The notes under the pieces were generated by a model. The model searched no databases, was not told the DNA's origin, and saw nothing but the letters and a program-made list of their open reading frames with translations. The translations under genes and the position numbers were made by a program. A DNA stretch of 64,000 bases from Paramicrobacterium agarici (GTDB taxonomy: Bacteria; Actinomycetota; Actinomycetes; Actinomycetales; Microbacteriaceae): positions 1,736,001 through 1,800,000 of the forward strand of contig NZ_PDJE01000001.1 of the NCBI RefSeq assembly GCF_002563955.1, given 5' to 3'. Below are positions 18,319-27,900 of the stretch, piece after piece (the first letter of the stretch is position 1; each line of letters begins with the position of its first letter).

Positions 18319-19030
18319 TTCCAGCGAAGAGACAACACGCGAGACAGCCGAGCAGGCGCCGCCGATGACGGATGCTGCGACAGCCGCAGCTCCCGAGGCC
18401 GACCCAGTGCTGCTCGACTCCGTCGATCTTGCCCGCGATGCGCTTCTCGATGTGACAAGCGAAAGCACGATCGGCGCCTTCGTCGGACACACCGTCGAAG
18501 ACGCGACGACAGTGTCGCTGCTGTTCGAGAACAAGCTCGACGGGTATCCCGGGTGGCTGTGGACGGTCACCATTGCTCGTGTGGACGCCGAAGCACCCAC
18601 GGTCGTGGAATCAGAGCTCATGCCGGGCGACTCGGCGCTGCTCGCCCCCGACTGGGTGCCGTGGTCCGAGCGTCTCGCCGAGTACCGTGCGCAGCAAGAA
18701 GAGGCAGCGCGAGAGGCCGCCGAGGCAGACGACGACTCTGACGACGATGATGATGATGACGACGTCGATGAGCACGGCTCGCACCTGCACGCGGGCGACC
18801 TCGACGGGGTCGACGTCGATGAGCTCGACGAGTCGAACGCCGAGGCCGATGATGATGAGACAGACGACTCGGACGATGACGACGCCGATCACGAAGACTC
18901 CGACGACGCCTCTGAGGGCTCAGCCGACGATACCGAGGGCGACAACTCCTCGAATCGAGCCGGTCGGCGCGGTTCTCGGCGCGGCGGCGGACGCGGCAGA
19001 CGGCGTTCCCGGGGACGACGCCGCAGCTGA
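18311..19030 (+). CDS. DUF3027 protein with acidic and RG-rich disordered tail
   Basis: This 239-residue protein has an N-terminal DUF3027 region (about 25-125, including VGHTVEDATTVSLLFENKLD and LLAPDWVPWSERL). An extremely Asp/Glu-rich segment (about 135-215) and a short Arg/Gly-rich end (RGSRRGGGRGRRR) follow. The strongly opposite charge blocks suggest a disordered tail able to bind nucleic acid or partners. Function of DUF3027 is unknown. In mycobacteria the family also lies beside serC, as here. Start overlaps the cold-shock gene. Confidence 0.85.
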   Translation: MPDSSEETTRETAEQAPPMTDAATAAAPEADPVLLDSVDLARDALLDVTSESTIGAFVGHTVEDATTVSLLFENKLDGYPGWLWTVTIARVDAEAPTVVESELMPGDSALLAPDWVPWSERLAEYRAQQEEAAREAAEADDDSDDDDDDDDVDEHGSHLHAGDLDGVDVDELDESNAEADDDETDDSDDDDADHEDSDDASEGSADDTEGDNSSNRAGRRGSRRGGGRGRRRSRGRRRS

Positions 19031-19064
19031 AAGCCGGCGTGGCCGTCCCCGAACGGCACTGCGA

Positions 19065-20186
<1,122 letters not shown>

Positions 20187-20291
20187 CTATTTGCACGTCG
20201 ACCGCGGCGCCGTATATTTGACGAATTCAAGATTCAGACGGATTCCCGGTAGGCTTGACGCCATAAGTGAGCACTGCCGGGGGAGGCATTG

Positions 20292-20987
20292 ATGACCGAC
20301 CTTATTGACACGACCGAGATGTATCTGCGCACGGTTCTCGAGCTGGAAGAAGAGGGCATCGTTCCTCTGCGTGCGCGCATCTCGGAGCGGCTCGGGCACT
20401 CGGGACCGACCGTGTCCCAGACTGTCGGGCGCATGGAGCGCGATGGACTCATCGTCGTGTCAGATGATCGCCACCTCGAGTTGACTGAAGATGGTCGTCG
20501 CAAGGCCGTTCATGTCATGAGGAAGCACCGGCTCGCCGAGCGGCTGCTGAACGACGTGATCGGTCTCGAGTGGGAGTACGTTCACGAAGAGGCGTGTCGC
20601 TGGGAACACGTGATGAGCGAGCAGGTTGAGCGCAAGCTCCTCGACATGCTGAATCACCCCACAGAATCCCCGTACGGCACGCCGATTCCCGGACTCGACG
20701 AGTTTGGGGAGAGTCCCGGTTCTGCGTTTTCCCAGGGCGTCGTCAACCTTGTCGCTCTCGTTCGTGATGCTGCTGGCCCCCGGCGGGCCAGCGTACGGCG
20801 CCTCGCTGAGCCCGCCCAGTTCGAGCCAGAGCTTCTCGCTCAGCTGAAGCAGGCGGGAGTTGTTCCCGGAAACGACGGAGAGTTCTCGCAGAACGACTCG
20901 TACATTGCTGTCACGATCGACGGCTTCGATGAGGGAATCGAGCTGCCCGAAGAGGTTGCGGCACACATCTACGTCACCGCGCCATAG
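20292..20987 (+). CDS. ideR: Iron-dependent repressor IdeR/DtxR
   Basis: The 231-residue regulator represses iron-uptake genes when bound to Fe(II). The N-terminal winged helix has ISERLGHSGPTVSQTVGRME. Metal ligands fall at the canonical DtxR positions: M10, H79, E83, H98, C102, E105 and H106. A C-terminal SH3-like domain (about 150-231) is present, so it is a full IdeR rather than a short MntR type. The ATG at 20292 is preferred to the adjacent TTG because GGAGG lies 5 bases upstream. I found no obvious iron box in the window. Confidence 0.95.
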   Translation: MTDLIDTTEMYLRTVLELEEEGIVPLRARISERLGHSGPTVSQTVGRMERDGLIVVSDDRHLELTEDGRRKAVHVMRKHRLAERLLNDVIGLEWEYVHEEACRWEHVMSEQVERKLLDMLNHPTESPYGTPIPGLDEFGESPGSAFSQGVVNLVALVRDAAGPRRASVRRLAEPAQFEPELLAQLKQAGVVPGNDGEFSQNDSYIAVTIDGFDEGIELPEEVAAHIYVTAP

Positions 20988-21036
20988 CCGCACAAAAGGG
21001 CAGTGGGAACTGTCTGGCGCAAAACGTTGCGAAAAC

Positions 21037-21196
21037 GTGACAAAACGATGCTGATGCCGTAGCCTCGGGTGGGTCCTGGGGTGGTAAGCCCTGGGAACGC
21101 CGTCGGGCGCCCTGCGTGAACTCGTCCCTGACGGCGAAACCCGAGACGACACCGCGTGGACGAGTCAGCTGTGCTGAAAGGGCGCCGGAGGAACCA
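21037..21196 (+). promoter_or_regulatory. Promoter and structured leader of the NlpC/P60 gene (candidate riboswitch)
   Basis: GTGACA (21037-21042), 17 bases, TAGCCT (21060-21065) forms a promoter, leaving a leader of about 125 bases. CGCCGTC (21098-21104) can pair with GACGGCG (21130-21136), ACTCGTCC (21120-21127) with GGACGAGT (21158-21165), and TCAGC/GCTGA makes a hairpin (21165-21177). GGGCGCC beside the ribosome-binding site (21180-21186) matches the self-complementary GGGCGCCC at 21105-21112. Actinobacterial hydrolase genes of this kind are often under c-di-AMP (ydaO) riboswitches; TGGGGTGG and GAAACCCGA only loosely match that consensus. Confidence 0.45.
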
Positions 21197-22087
21197 GTGG
21201 CCCTATCCACCCCCACCGAACCCGAATCGACATCGTCCGCATCTGACGCACCGCTCACCCGACGGCAGCGTCGCGCCGCAGAGGCGAAGGCATCGACGGA
21301 GCTCGCGCATGTGCGCAGCACTCCACGGCTGGCGACAACGCGTGCCGCGCGCAGCGCCTCGACGCGGCCTGCTACGCGAACGGCGCCGGCCTCGGCGGAA
21401 CGCATGGAGCGGACATCGCGATGGAAGCGCTGGCGTTCGACTCTCGTCATGATGATCGTCGTTCCGGGGCTGTGCGCGGCATTTGCGCTCCCCGGATCGT
21501 TCGCGGCGCCGAGCCAGGCTGCCGCCCTCTATGCCGAAACCGATCGAACCGCCGGTGCCCAAGAGCTGAGCGTCAGTACGGAGGCGAGTATCGCGACGGT
21601 TGCGCGTGACACTTACTCGGCGACGACGCAGGGCGAGCTCGATGCGGCAGCGGCCGAGAAGGCGGCGGCCGAGGCGGCGAAGCGCGCGCGTGCAGCGGCC
21701 GAGAACTCCACGCCGTCGGGCACCGCTGCACCTGCCGCCCCGCCGACCACCCCGTACAGCCTGTCCGCCGTATTCAACACGGCCAAGCAGTACATCGGCA
21801 CTCCCTACGTATATGGGGGCGCGACGCCCGCTGGCTTCGATTGCTCCGGCTTTATCATGTACGTCTTCGGCCAGTACGGAATCTCCCTTCCGCACGGCGT
21901 CTCCGGTCAGGCGGCTGCCGGAACCCGCATCCCGACATCGCAGGCGCAGCCGGGTGACCTCGTCATCATGAACGGACACGACGGCTTCTATGCGGGCAAC
22001 GGCATGATCCTCGACGCTCCGAAGCCCGGCGGGCATGTCAGCATTCGCCCGATCTGGACGAGCAACTACTACATCGTGCGCATCTGA
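21197..22087 (+). CDS. NlpC/P60 peptidoglycan hydrolase
   Basis: The 296-residue exported endopeptidase has a long Arg-rich cytoplasmic N-terminus (1-80), one hydrophobic export/anchor segment (about 81-104), an Ala/Lys/Glu-rich coiled linker (about 145-172) and the NlpC/P60 domain (186-296). Catalytic C216 is in GFDCSGFIMYVF and the His is H261 in NGHDGFYAGNG. These enzymes cleave peptide stems of peptidoglycan during growth and separation. The GTG at 21197 is chosen because GGAGG lies 5 bases upstream; an upstream ATG at 21116 would sit inside the structured leader. Confidence 0.92.
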   Translation: MALSTPTEPESTSSASDAPLTRRQRRAAEAKASTELAHVRSTPRLATTRAARSASTRPATRTAPASAERMERTSRWKRWRSTLVMMIVVPGLCAAFALPGSFAAPSQAAALYAETDRTAGAQELSVSTEASIATVARDTYSATTQGELDAAAAEKAAAEAAKRARAAAENSTPSGTAAPAAPPTTPYSLSAVFNTAKQYIGTPYVYGGATPAGFDCSGFIMYVFGQYGISLPHGVSGQAAAGTRIPTSQAQPGDLVIMNGHDGFYAGNGMILDAPKPGGHVSIRPIWTSNYYIVRI

Positions 22088-22127
22088 GCATCGTGACGAC
22101 CGGGTGAATTCTCGGTTGCAGCAACAG

Positions 22128-22163
22128 CGAACGGCGCGCCCGGTTACCCGGGCGTGTCGTTCG
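22128..22163 (+). terminator. Hairpin after the NlpC/P60 gene
   Basis: CGAACGGCGCGCCCGG pairs with CCGGGCGTGTCGTTCG (two G-U pairs), about 40 bases past the stop codon. It is followed by GTGGGTTAATCT with only a weak T stretch. Confidence 0.6.
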
Positions 22164-22335
22164 TGGGTTAATCTAAAGCTCAGACAACCCGCTGGAGGTG
22201 AGCGAGGCGATGAGCGGATTAGCCGGTGTCCATCCCATGGACATACGAGACTTCTCTGCTCGCCGCCATGTCGGAGAGATAGGCCGTCGATCGGCTGGAG
22301 GAAGGCACTGCCCACAGGGCGGTGCCTTTTGCGTT
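22164..22335 (+). ncRNA. Candidate small RNA or attenuator ending in an intrinsic terminator
   Basis: The 325-base gap between the NlpC and HNH genes holds structure but no convincing gene. A possible -10 TAATCT lies at 22169-22174, though I find no matching -35. A perfect 7-bp hairpin (TGTCCAT-CCC-ATGGACA) is at 22227-22243 and GCCG/CGGC near 22283. A strong intrinsic terminator follows at 22302-22328 (AAGGCACTGCCC/GGGCGGTGCCTT) with TTTTGCGTTT after it. It could be an independent sRNA or a leader attenuating the HNH gene 78 bases downstream. A 77-codon frame through the region would read across the terminator and into the HNH gene. Confidence 0.45.
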
Positions 22336-22412
22336 TCCGACCCCGTCTCCCCGCGGGATGCCGATGTGTCGAATTACCGGGAAGCCGTCACGGCCATTCG
22401 AGAGGAAGCGCT

Positions 22413-22916
22413 ATGCGCACGTTGGTATTGAACGCAGGTTTCGAGCCGCTCGCGGTCGTCTCGTTCCGCAGGGCCCTTGCCCTGGTGATCTGCGGAAAGG
22501 CAGCCGTCGTCGAGATCGTCGAGGACGATCCGGTATGGGGAGTATCCGTGCGCTATGACAGACCGAGCGTCATCGTGCTGACGCGGTACGTGAAGGTACC
22601 GTACTCGCGACGCATCCCCGTGACGCGGCGCGGCGTGCTCAAGCGCGATCTGCACCGATGCGCCTACTGCGGAGCGCACGCGACGACGATCGATCATGTC
22701 GTTCCGCGGTCTCGAGGGGGAGAAGACAGCTGGCAGAACCTCGTGGCCTGCTGCCTCGCCTGCAACAGTACGAAGGGAAATCGGACGCCTGCGGAGATCG
22801 GCTGGCAGCTGCGCATCACTCCACGCATGCCGTACGGACCCGGGTGGGCCGTTCGCGGAGCCGAGGGAGTCGTGCCGCAGTGGGAGCAGTACCTCGCTCC
22901 CGCCGTCGCGGCGTGA
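22413..22916 (+). CDS. HNH endonuclease domain protein
   Basis: This 167-residue protein has an N-terminal beta-rich domain (MRTLVLNAGFEPLAVVSFRRA) and a C-terminal HNH nuclease. Zinc CxxC pairs are C83/C86 (CAYCG) and C114/C117 (CLAC). The metal site spans TIDHVVPRSRGG with H95, N109 and the final N118. The pattern is the widespread, usually single-copy actinobacterial HNH family, whose role (DNA repair or nicking) is not settled. GAGAGGAAG precedes the ATG. Confidence 0.9.
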   Translation: MRTLVLNAGFEPLAVVSFRRALALVICGKAAVVEIVEDDPVWGVSVRYDRPSVIVLTRYVKVPYSRRIPVTRRGVLKRDLHRCAYCGAHATTIDHVVPRSRGGEDSWQNLVACCLACNSTKGNRTPAEIGWQLRITPRMPYGPGWAVRGAEGVVPQWEQYLAPAVAA

Positions 22917-22947
22917 GACGCAGAACACGTTAGACTGTCGAAGGTTT

Positions 22948-23019
22948 GCCTCTGTAGCTCAATGGAAGAGCAGTTGCGTCCTAAGCAAACGGTTGGGGGT
23001 TCGAGTCCCTCCAGGGGCA
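22948..23019 (+). tRNA. tRNA-Arg (anticodon CCT)
   Basis: Acceptor arm GCCTCTG/CAGGGGC (with one T-G pair), D arm GCTC/GAGC, anticodon loop GTCCTAA (anticodon CCT, reading AGG) and T loop TTCGAGT are visible. The last pair of the anticodon stem is mismatched. CCG rather than CCA follows, so the 3' CCA must be added or completed enzymatically. Confidence 0.9.
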
Positions 23020-23133
23020 CCGTTGAACAATGATGACACGTGATCACTGGCGACATCGCGACGTGCACCCACAGATTCCTCAGGCGTCTCGGCATAGGAT
23101 CGAAGCTGATTGAGAACCTGCGAGGAGTGCCCC

Positions 23134-23793
23134 ATGAGACTGCTGCTGATTCGTCACGGACAAACCCCGTCGAACGTAGCAGGACGCCTCGACACCGCGG
23201 TTCCCGGTCCCGGCCTGACCGAACTCGGCCTTGCTCAGGCCGCCGCAATTCCGCGAGCACTCGAACACGAATCTATCGGGACGATCTTCGCATCGACGCA
23301 GCTGCGCGCCCAGCTCACCGCGACCCCGCTGGCCGAGAGCCTCGACCGCGCGCTCACGGTGCGCGACGGCATCCGGGAAATCGACGCGGGTGAACTCGAA
23401 ATGCGCAACGACTGGGATGCTGTTATGGAGTACCACCGCGCCTCGTTCGCGTGGGTCGACGGTCAACTCGATGAACGTGTTCCCGGCGGCGAGAATGGGC
23501 ACGACGTGTTCGGGCGCTTCGACGCTGTCGTCGACGAGGCGGCAGCGCTCGGAGACGAGACCGTGGCAATTGTCGCGCATGGTCAGGTGCTGCGCGTCTG
23601 GGCCGCAGCGCGAACACGCGCCACGCAGAACTTCGCCGCAGAGAACCCGCTGCACAATACGGGCATGATCGTCGTCGACGGTACTCCGGGGGACTGGTCA
23701 CTTGTCGAGTGGCGCGGCGAGCCGCTCGGCGGCGAGAACCTTGATGTCGGCATCAGCGGCGGTCCGGGCGGCACCGCGGAGCCCGTGCGCTGA
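23134..23793 (+). CDS. Histidine phosphatase family protein
   Basis: The 219-residue enzyme has the phosphoglycerate-mutase/phosphatase fold. The catalytic RHG motif is at 7-9 (LLLIRHGQTPSN), the acidic DGIREIDAGELE segment is present, and the second catalytic His is in VAIVAHGQVL. Substrate is unknown. The ATG at 23134 follows GAGGAG and directly begins the RHG strand, so the longer frame is rejected. It converges with the Gfo/Idh gene. Confidence 0.9.
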   Translation: MRLLLIRHGQTPSNVAGRLDTAVPGPGLTELGLAQAAAIPRALEHESIGTIFASTQLRAQLTATPLAESLDRALTVRDGIREIDAGELEMRNDWDAVMEYHRASFAWVDGQLDERVPGGENGHDVFGRFDAVVDEAAALGDETVAIVAHGQVLRVWAAARTRATQNFAAENPLHNTGMIVVDGTPGDWSLVEWRGEPLGGENLDVGISGGPGGTAEPVR

Positions 23794-23807
23794 CCGCGCA
23801 GCTCGAA

Positions 23808-24797
23808 TCAGGCGCGCGTGGGCTGACGCAGCGGAAGGCCTGCCGCACGGTACGCATCGTCAATGAGCGACATCGTCGCGACAGCATCCTGGGCATCTGA
23901 CACGACGGGCGTGCCCGACCTCACAGCGTCGACGAAAGCGCGCAGCTGAAAGGCATAGGTGCTCTCGTTCGTCACGGACGCGACGCGCGTGCCCTCGGTC
24001 GTCGTGATCGTGAACTCGTTCCCCTCGTGAGGCAGGAACGGATGCGACGACACCAGCGTGCCGCGCTCGCCCGTGATCGTCGCGGACATGCTGGGCTCGC
24101 GTGTCATCGAGCAGGATGCCGTTCCTGTGGCGCCGTCCGGAAATTCGAGCGAGATGAGCATTGATCCGTCGACGTCTGGCGTGAACTCCGTCGCGGTGGC
24201 CGAGACCACGCGAGGCTCACCCGTGCCGAGCGCGCGCAGCAGGCGCAGCGGGTAGCAGCCGACGTCCATGAGCGAGCCGCCGGCGAGCTCACGGCTCCAG
24301 CGGACGTTGTCGGACTGGTCGACGATCGAGAACGAGAAGTCCGCGTCGATCGATCGGATGCCGCCGAGCTCGCCCGAGCTGATGACGTCGGTCATGAAGG
24401 ACGTGACCGGATGGTAGAGGTTGTGGAACGCCTCCATCACGACGAGCCCGGAATCTGCGGCAACAGCGGCAACGCGGCGCGCCTCGTCGGCATTGGCAGC
24501 GAACGGCTTCTCGCACAGCACGTGCTTTCGCGCAGCGATCGACGCGAGTGTCCACCGGCCGTGAAGCCCGTTGGGAGCAGGAACGTAGACGGCGTCGATG
24601 TCGTCGTCGGAGAGGAGCTCATCGTACGAGCCGAACGCCCGCGGAATCGCGTGTTCGGCGGCGTAGCTGCGCGCACGGTCGATGTCTCTCGCTGCCACGG
24701 CGACGACCTCTGTGTCTGCGTTGTCGCGGGCAGGCTCGATGAGCGCGCGGGGCGCGATGTCTGCAGCGCCGAGCACGCCGATGCGAAGACGGGTCAT
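23808..24797 (-). CDS. Gfo/Idh/MocA family NAD(P)-dependent oxidoreductase
   Basis: The 329-residue dehydrogenase has an N-terminal Rossmann nucleotide-binding start (LRIGVLGAADIAPR), the family motif CEKPFA around K97 and a C-terminal beta-sheet substrate domain (GGSLMDVGCYPLRLL). Members oxidise or reduce sugars, inositols or trans-dihydrodiols; substrate cannot be assigned from context. The ATG at 24797 starts the Rossmann strand; 30 upstream codons in the open frame are rejected. Confidence 0.88.
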   Translation of the reverse strand: MTRLRIGVLGAADIAPRALIEPARDNADTEVVAVAARDIDRARSYAAEHAIPRAFGSYDELLSDDDIDAVYVPAPNGLHGRWTLASIAARKHVLCEKPFAANADEARRVAAVAADSGLVVMEAFHNLYHPVTSFMTDVISSGELGGIRSIDADFSFSIVDQSDNVRWSRELAGGSLMDVGCYPLRLLRALGTGEPRVVSATATEFTPDVDGSMLISLEFPDGATGTASCSMTREPSMSATITGERGTLVSSHPFLPHEGNEFTITTTEGTRVASVTNESTYAFQLRAFVDAVRSGTPVVSDAQDAVATMSLIDDAYRAAGLPLRQPTRA

Positions 24798-24967
24798 AGT
24801 GCTCAGTCTGGCAGAACGGACACGGCTGTGACGCGTACGGGGGGCACGCTGGAGCGTCCGTGACGGCATCCCGGCGCCACGATGCACAAAACTGTGCGAA
24901 ACTCGCCGACATTACCGGTTTTTCATGCTCTGGCGCTTAGTGTGGCGGTGTGTGGAGGCGTGACAGA

Positions 24968-27900
24968 ATGAGCGAGAGAGCAATGTCTGACGACAACTCG
25001 TCACTTGAGCTTGCTCCCAACCTGACGCAACCACAGCAGATTTCCATGGGGGATCCCACAGTCGAAATGGGCAACGTGGCAGACGACGAGTGGCAGCGTT
25101 GGCGTGACGATCTCGCCGAGACCGGCGGAGTGTCGCCGCTGCTGCACTTCGACGACGAGCGCGAGTACCGCATCGAGCTGAGCGCGGCCCACCCGGGAAG
25201 CCTTCCGCAGTTCATCACCGGAAACTCCACGCTCCTGTCGAACCTCATTCGTGACGACGTCGCCCTGCGCTCCGCGCGGTCTGCGGCCGACCTCATCACG
25301 ACGAAGGGCATCGAGCTGCGCACCGTGCGCGGGCTCGAAGCGGTGCACCTCGCCGTGGGGCTCGCTCACTGGCGGCATGGCGGAAAGAACTTCTGCGCTC
25401 CCGTGCTGCTTCGCCCGCTCGCGATTCGCCGGTACGGCAACGACTTCGAGCTCAAGCTCACGGGCTCCATCACGCTGAACCCCGAGCTCGCTCGCGCGCT
25501 CGAGGAGCAATTCGACATTCACCTCGACGCTCGAGCGTTCGAGGCGCTCGCCATGTCTGAGGGAGTCTTCAAGCCGCAGCCGGTCATTGACAGCCTGCGG
25601 GGCCTCACGGGCCATCTCGACTGGTTCAACGTTCAGCCCCGCCTCATCGTGTCGTCGTTCTGCGCCGTCGGTGCCGCCATGCGCCAGGATGCTGCTGAGC
25701 TCGACCATCCGGTGCTCGACGCTCTCGCTGGCAACGCGAGCGCGCGCCGGCTCATCGAATCGGGAACGAAACTCGTCGACGCAACGGGATCCGACGAACG
25801 CAGCCCCTCGACAGACACTCTCCTGCTTGACGCTGACGCCGAGCAGGAGAACGTGATCGCGCAGATCACCGAGGGGCAATCGGTCGTCGTCTCGACGCTG
25901 CCCGGAACAGGCGGTACGCAGACCATCGTCAATGCGCTCGGCGCGCTGGTCTCAGAACACAAGCGCGTACTCGTCGTGAGCCCGCGAAAGTCGACACTCG
26001 ACGGCATCCGGCACCGCCTCAACGGTGTTGGGCTGCAGGGCCTGGCCGCTCACCCGCGCACACTGCGCCGAGACATCGTGCAGGCGATCTCGCGCAACGA
26101 GAAGTCGACGAGTCCCAAAGTCGCCGACATCGACGACGCTCTCGTGCGTCTGCGCAAGGTGCTGCTCGACTATCGCGCGGGGCTCGCGCGCAAAGACCCC
26201 GCTCTCGGGGTCACGATCTCAGACATGCTGAGTGCGCTGACGGCCCTGTCGAACCGTGCGACTCCGCCCTCGACGACCGCTCGACTCGGCTACGCGTCGC
26301 TGGCGCAGCTCGCCACGGGACGCGATGAGGTCGCCGAATCACTCGCGCACGCGGCGACGCTCGGGGAGTTTCAATACGGGCCGGACGACTCGCCGTGGTA
26401 CGGAGCGAACTTCTCGACGACACCGGAGGCCAAGCAGGCTCACGAACTCGCGAAGCGCATCAACAACGTCGACCTTCCGCGTCTGCTCGAGCGCGCGTAC
26501 GAACTCGTCGGGCAGACCCGCATGCGGCCGTTCGAGAGCATCGACGAGCTCGGCGTCTACCTTCGGCTCATGCTCGATATTCGCGAGACGCTCGACAAAT
26601 TTCAGCCGGCCGTTTTCGATCGCTCGCTCACGGAGCTGATCGCGGCGACGGGGAGCCGCCGCGAGTCCGGGAGCATGTCGGCAGGCAACCGGCGTCGGCT
26701 GAAGAAGCTTGCGCGCGAGTACGTTCGCCCGGGCGTGCACATCGCCGACATGAACGCCTCCCTGCGTCGCATTCAGCAGCAGCGCATTCTGCTTCAGCGG
26801 TACGTCGATTCGGGACTGGCTCCAGAGGTGCCGCTCGGCATTGCCGATGTTCATGTCGCGCACCAGAAAGTCGTCAACGATCTCGCTGAGCTCGACATGC
26901 CGCTCGGACGCACCGATCACAACAGCCGCCTGGCCGCGCTGCCGATCCGGTCGCTTGTTCGCGTCATGTCGGGGCTCGCGGCAGAGTCGACGGTGATGGA
27001 GAACCTGCAGGAGCGCACGACCCTGATCACGCAGCTGCGTGAGCTCGGACTGACCCCGCTGTTGACCGATCTGTCGAACAGGCACGTTCCCGCCGACCGC
27101 GTCGCAGACGAGCTCGAGCTCGCGTGGTGGCAATCGGCGCTCGAGCACATGCTCGCCACAGACAAATCGCTGCTCGGGGCGAACACGAAGGTCGTCGACC
27201 GGCTCGAGTCGGACTTCCGGCTCGTCGACGAGGCGCACGCATCCGCGTCGGGGCAGCTTCTCGCCGGCATGCTCGCAGAGACGTGGCGCATCGGCCTCGT
27301 GGACTGGCCGGAAGAGGCGCGGGATCTCCGCTCCCTTCTCAAGTCGGTTCCGCGAGCGACCCCGGCGGAGCTCGAGGGAGTCGCGCCGCACTTGTCGCGT
27401 GCGCTGTCGCCCGTGTGGCTCACATCGCCGTACGAGGTGTGGCAGATTCCCGACAGCATCCGATTCGACGCCGTCTTTCTCGTGGATGCCGGTGCGTCGA
27501 CGATCGCCGAGAATGTTGGTGCGATCAGACGCGCCAAACAGGTCGTCGCGTTCGGCGACACGGTGACGCAGAGCCCGACTCCGTTCCACACGGCAGTGGC
27601 GGATGCCGCTTCTGACGCGGCGCTTGCCGAAGACGTCGAATCACGCCACGCTGACTCAGCCATGGCCCGGCTTTCAGACCTGCTGCCGGGGCTGACGCTG
27701 ACGCGCAGCTATCGGGCCGGGGGAGAGGACCTCGCAGAGCTGGTCAACCAGCGCTTCTACGGCGGTGAGATCGACTCGCTTCCCTGGGCAGGCTCGTTCC
27801 TGGGGCACGGCAGCCTCACGCTCGATTACGTGTCGAACGGTCACGGCATGCCCGACCCCGACACGGGAACCGTCGAATCCGTCGATCCCGAGGTCGTGCG

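Noticed and set aside
22198..22431. 77-codon frame between the NlpC and HNH genes
   Set aside because: It runs through a strong intrinsic terminator and into the HNH start; no protein-like features. Kept only as an alternative in the ncRNA entry.
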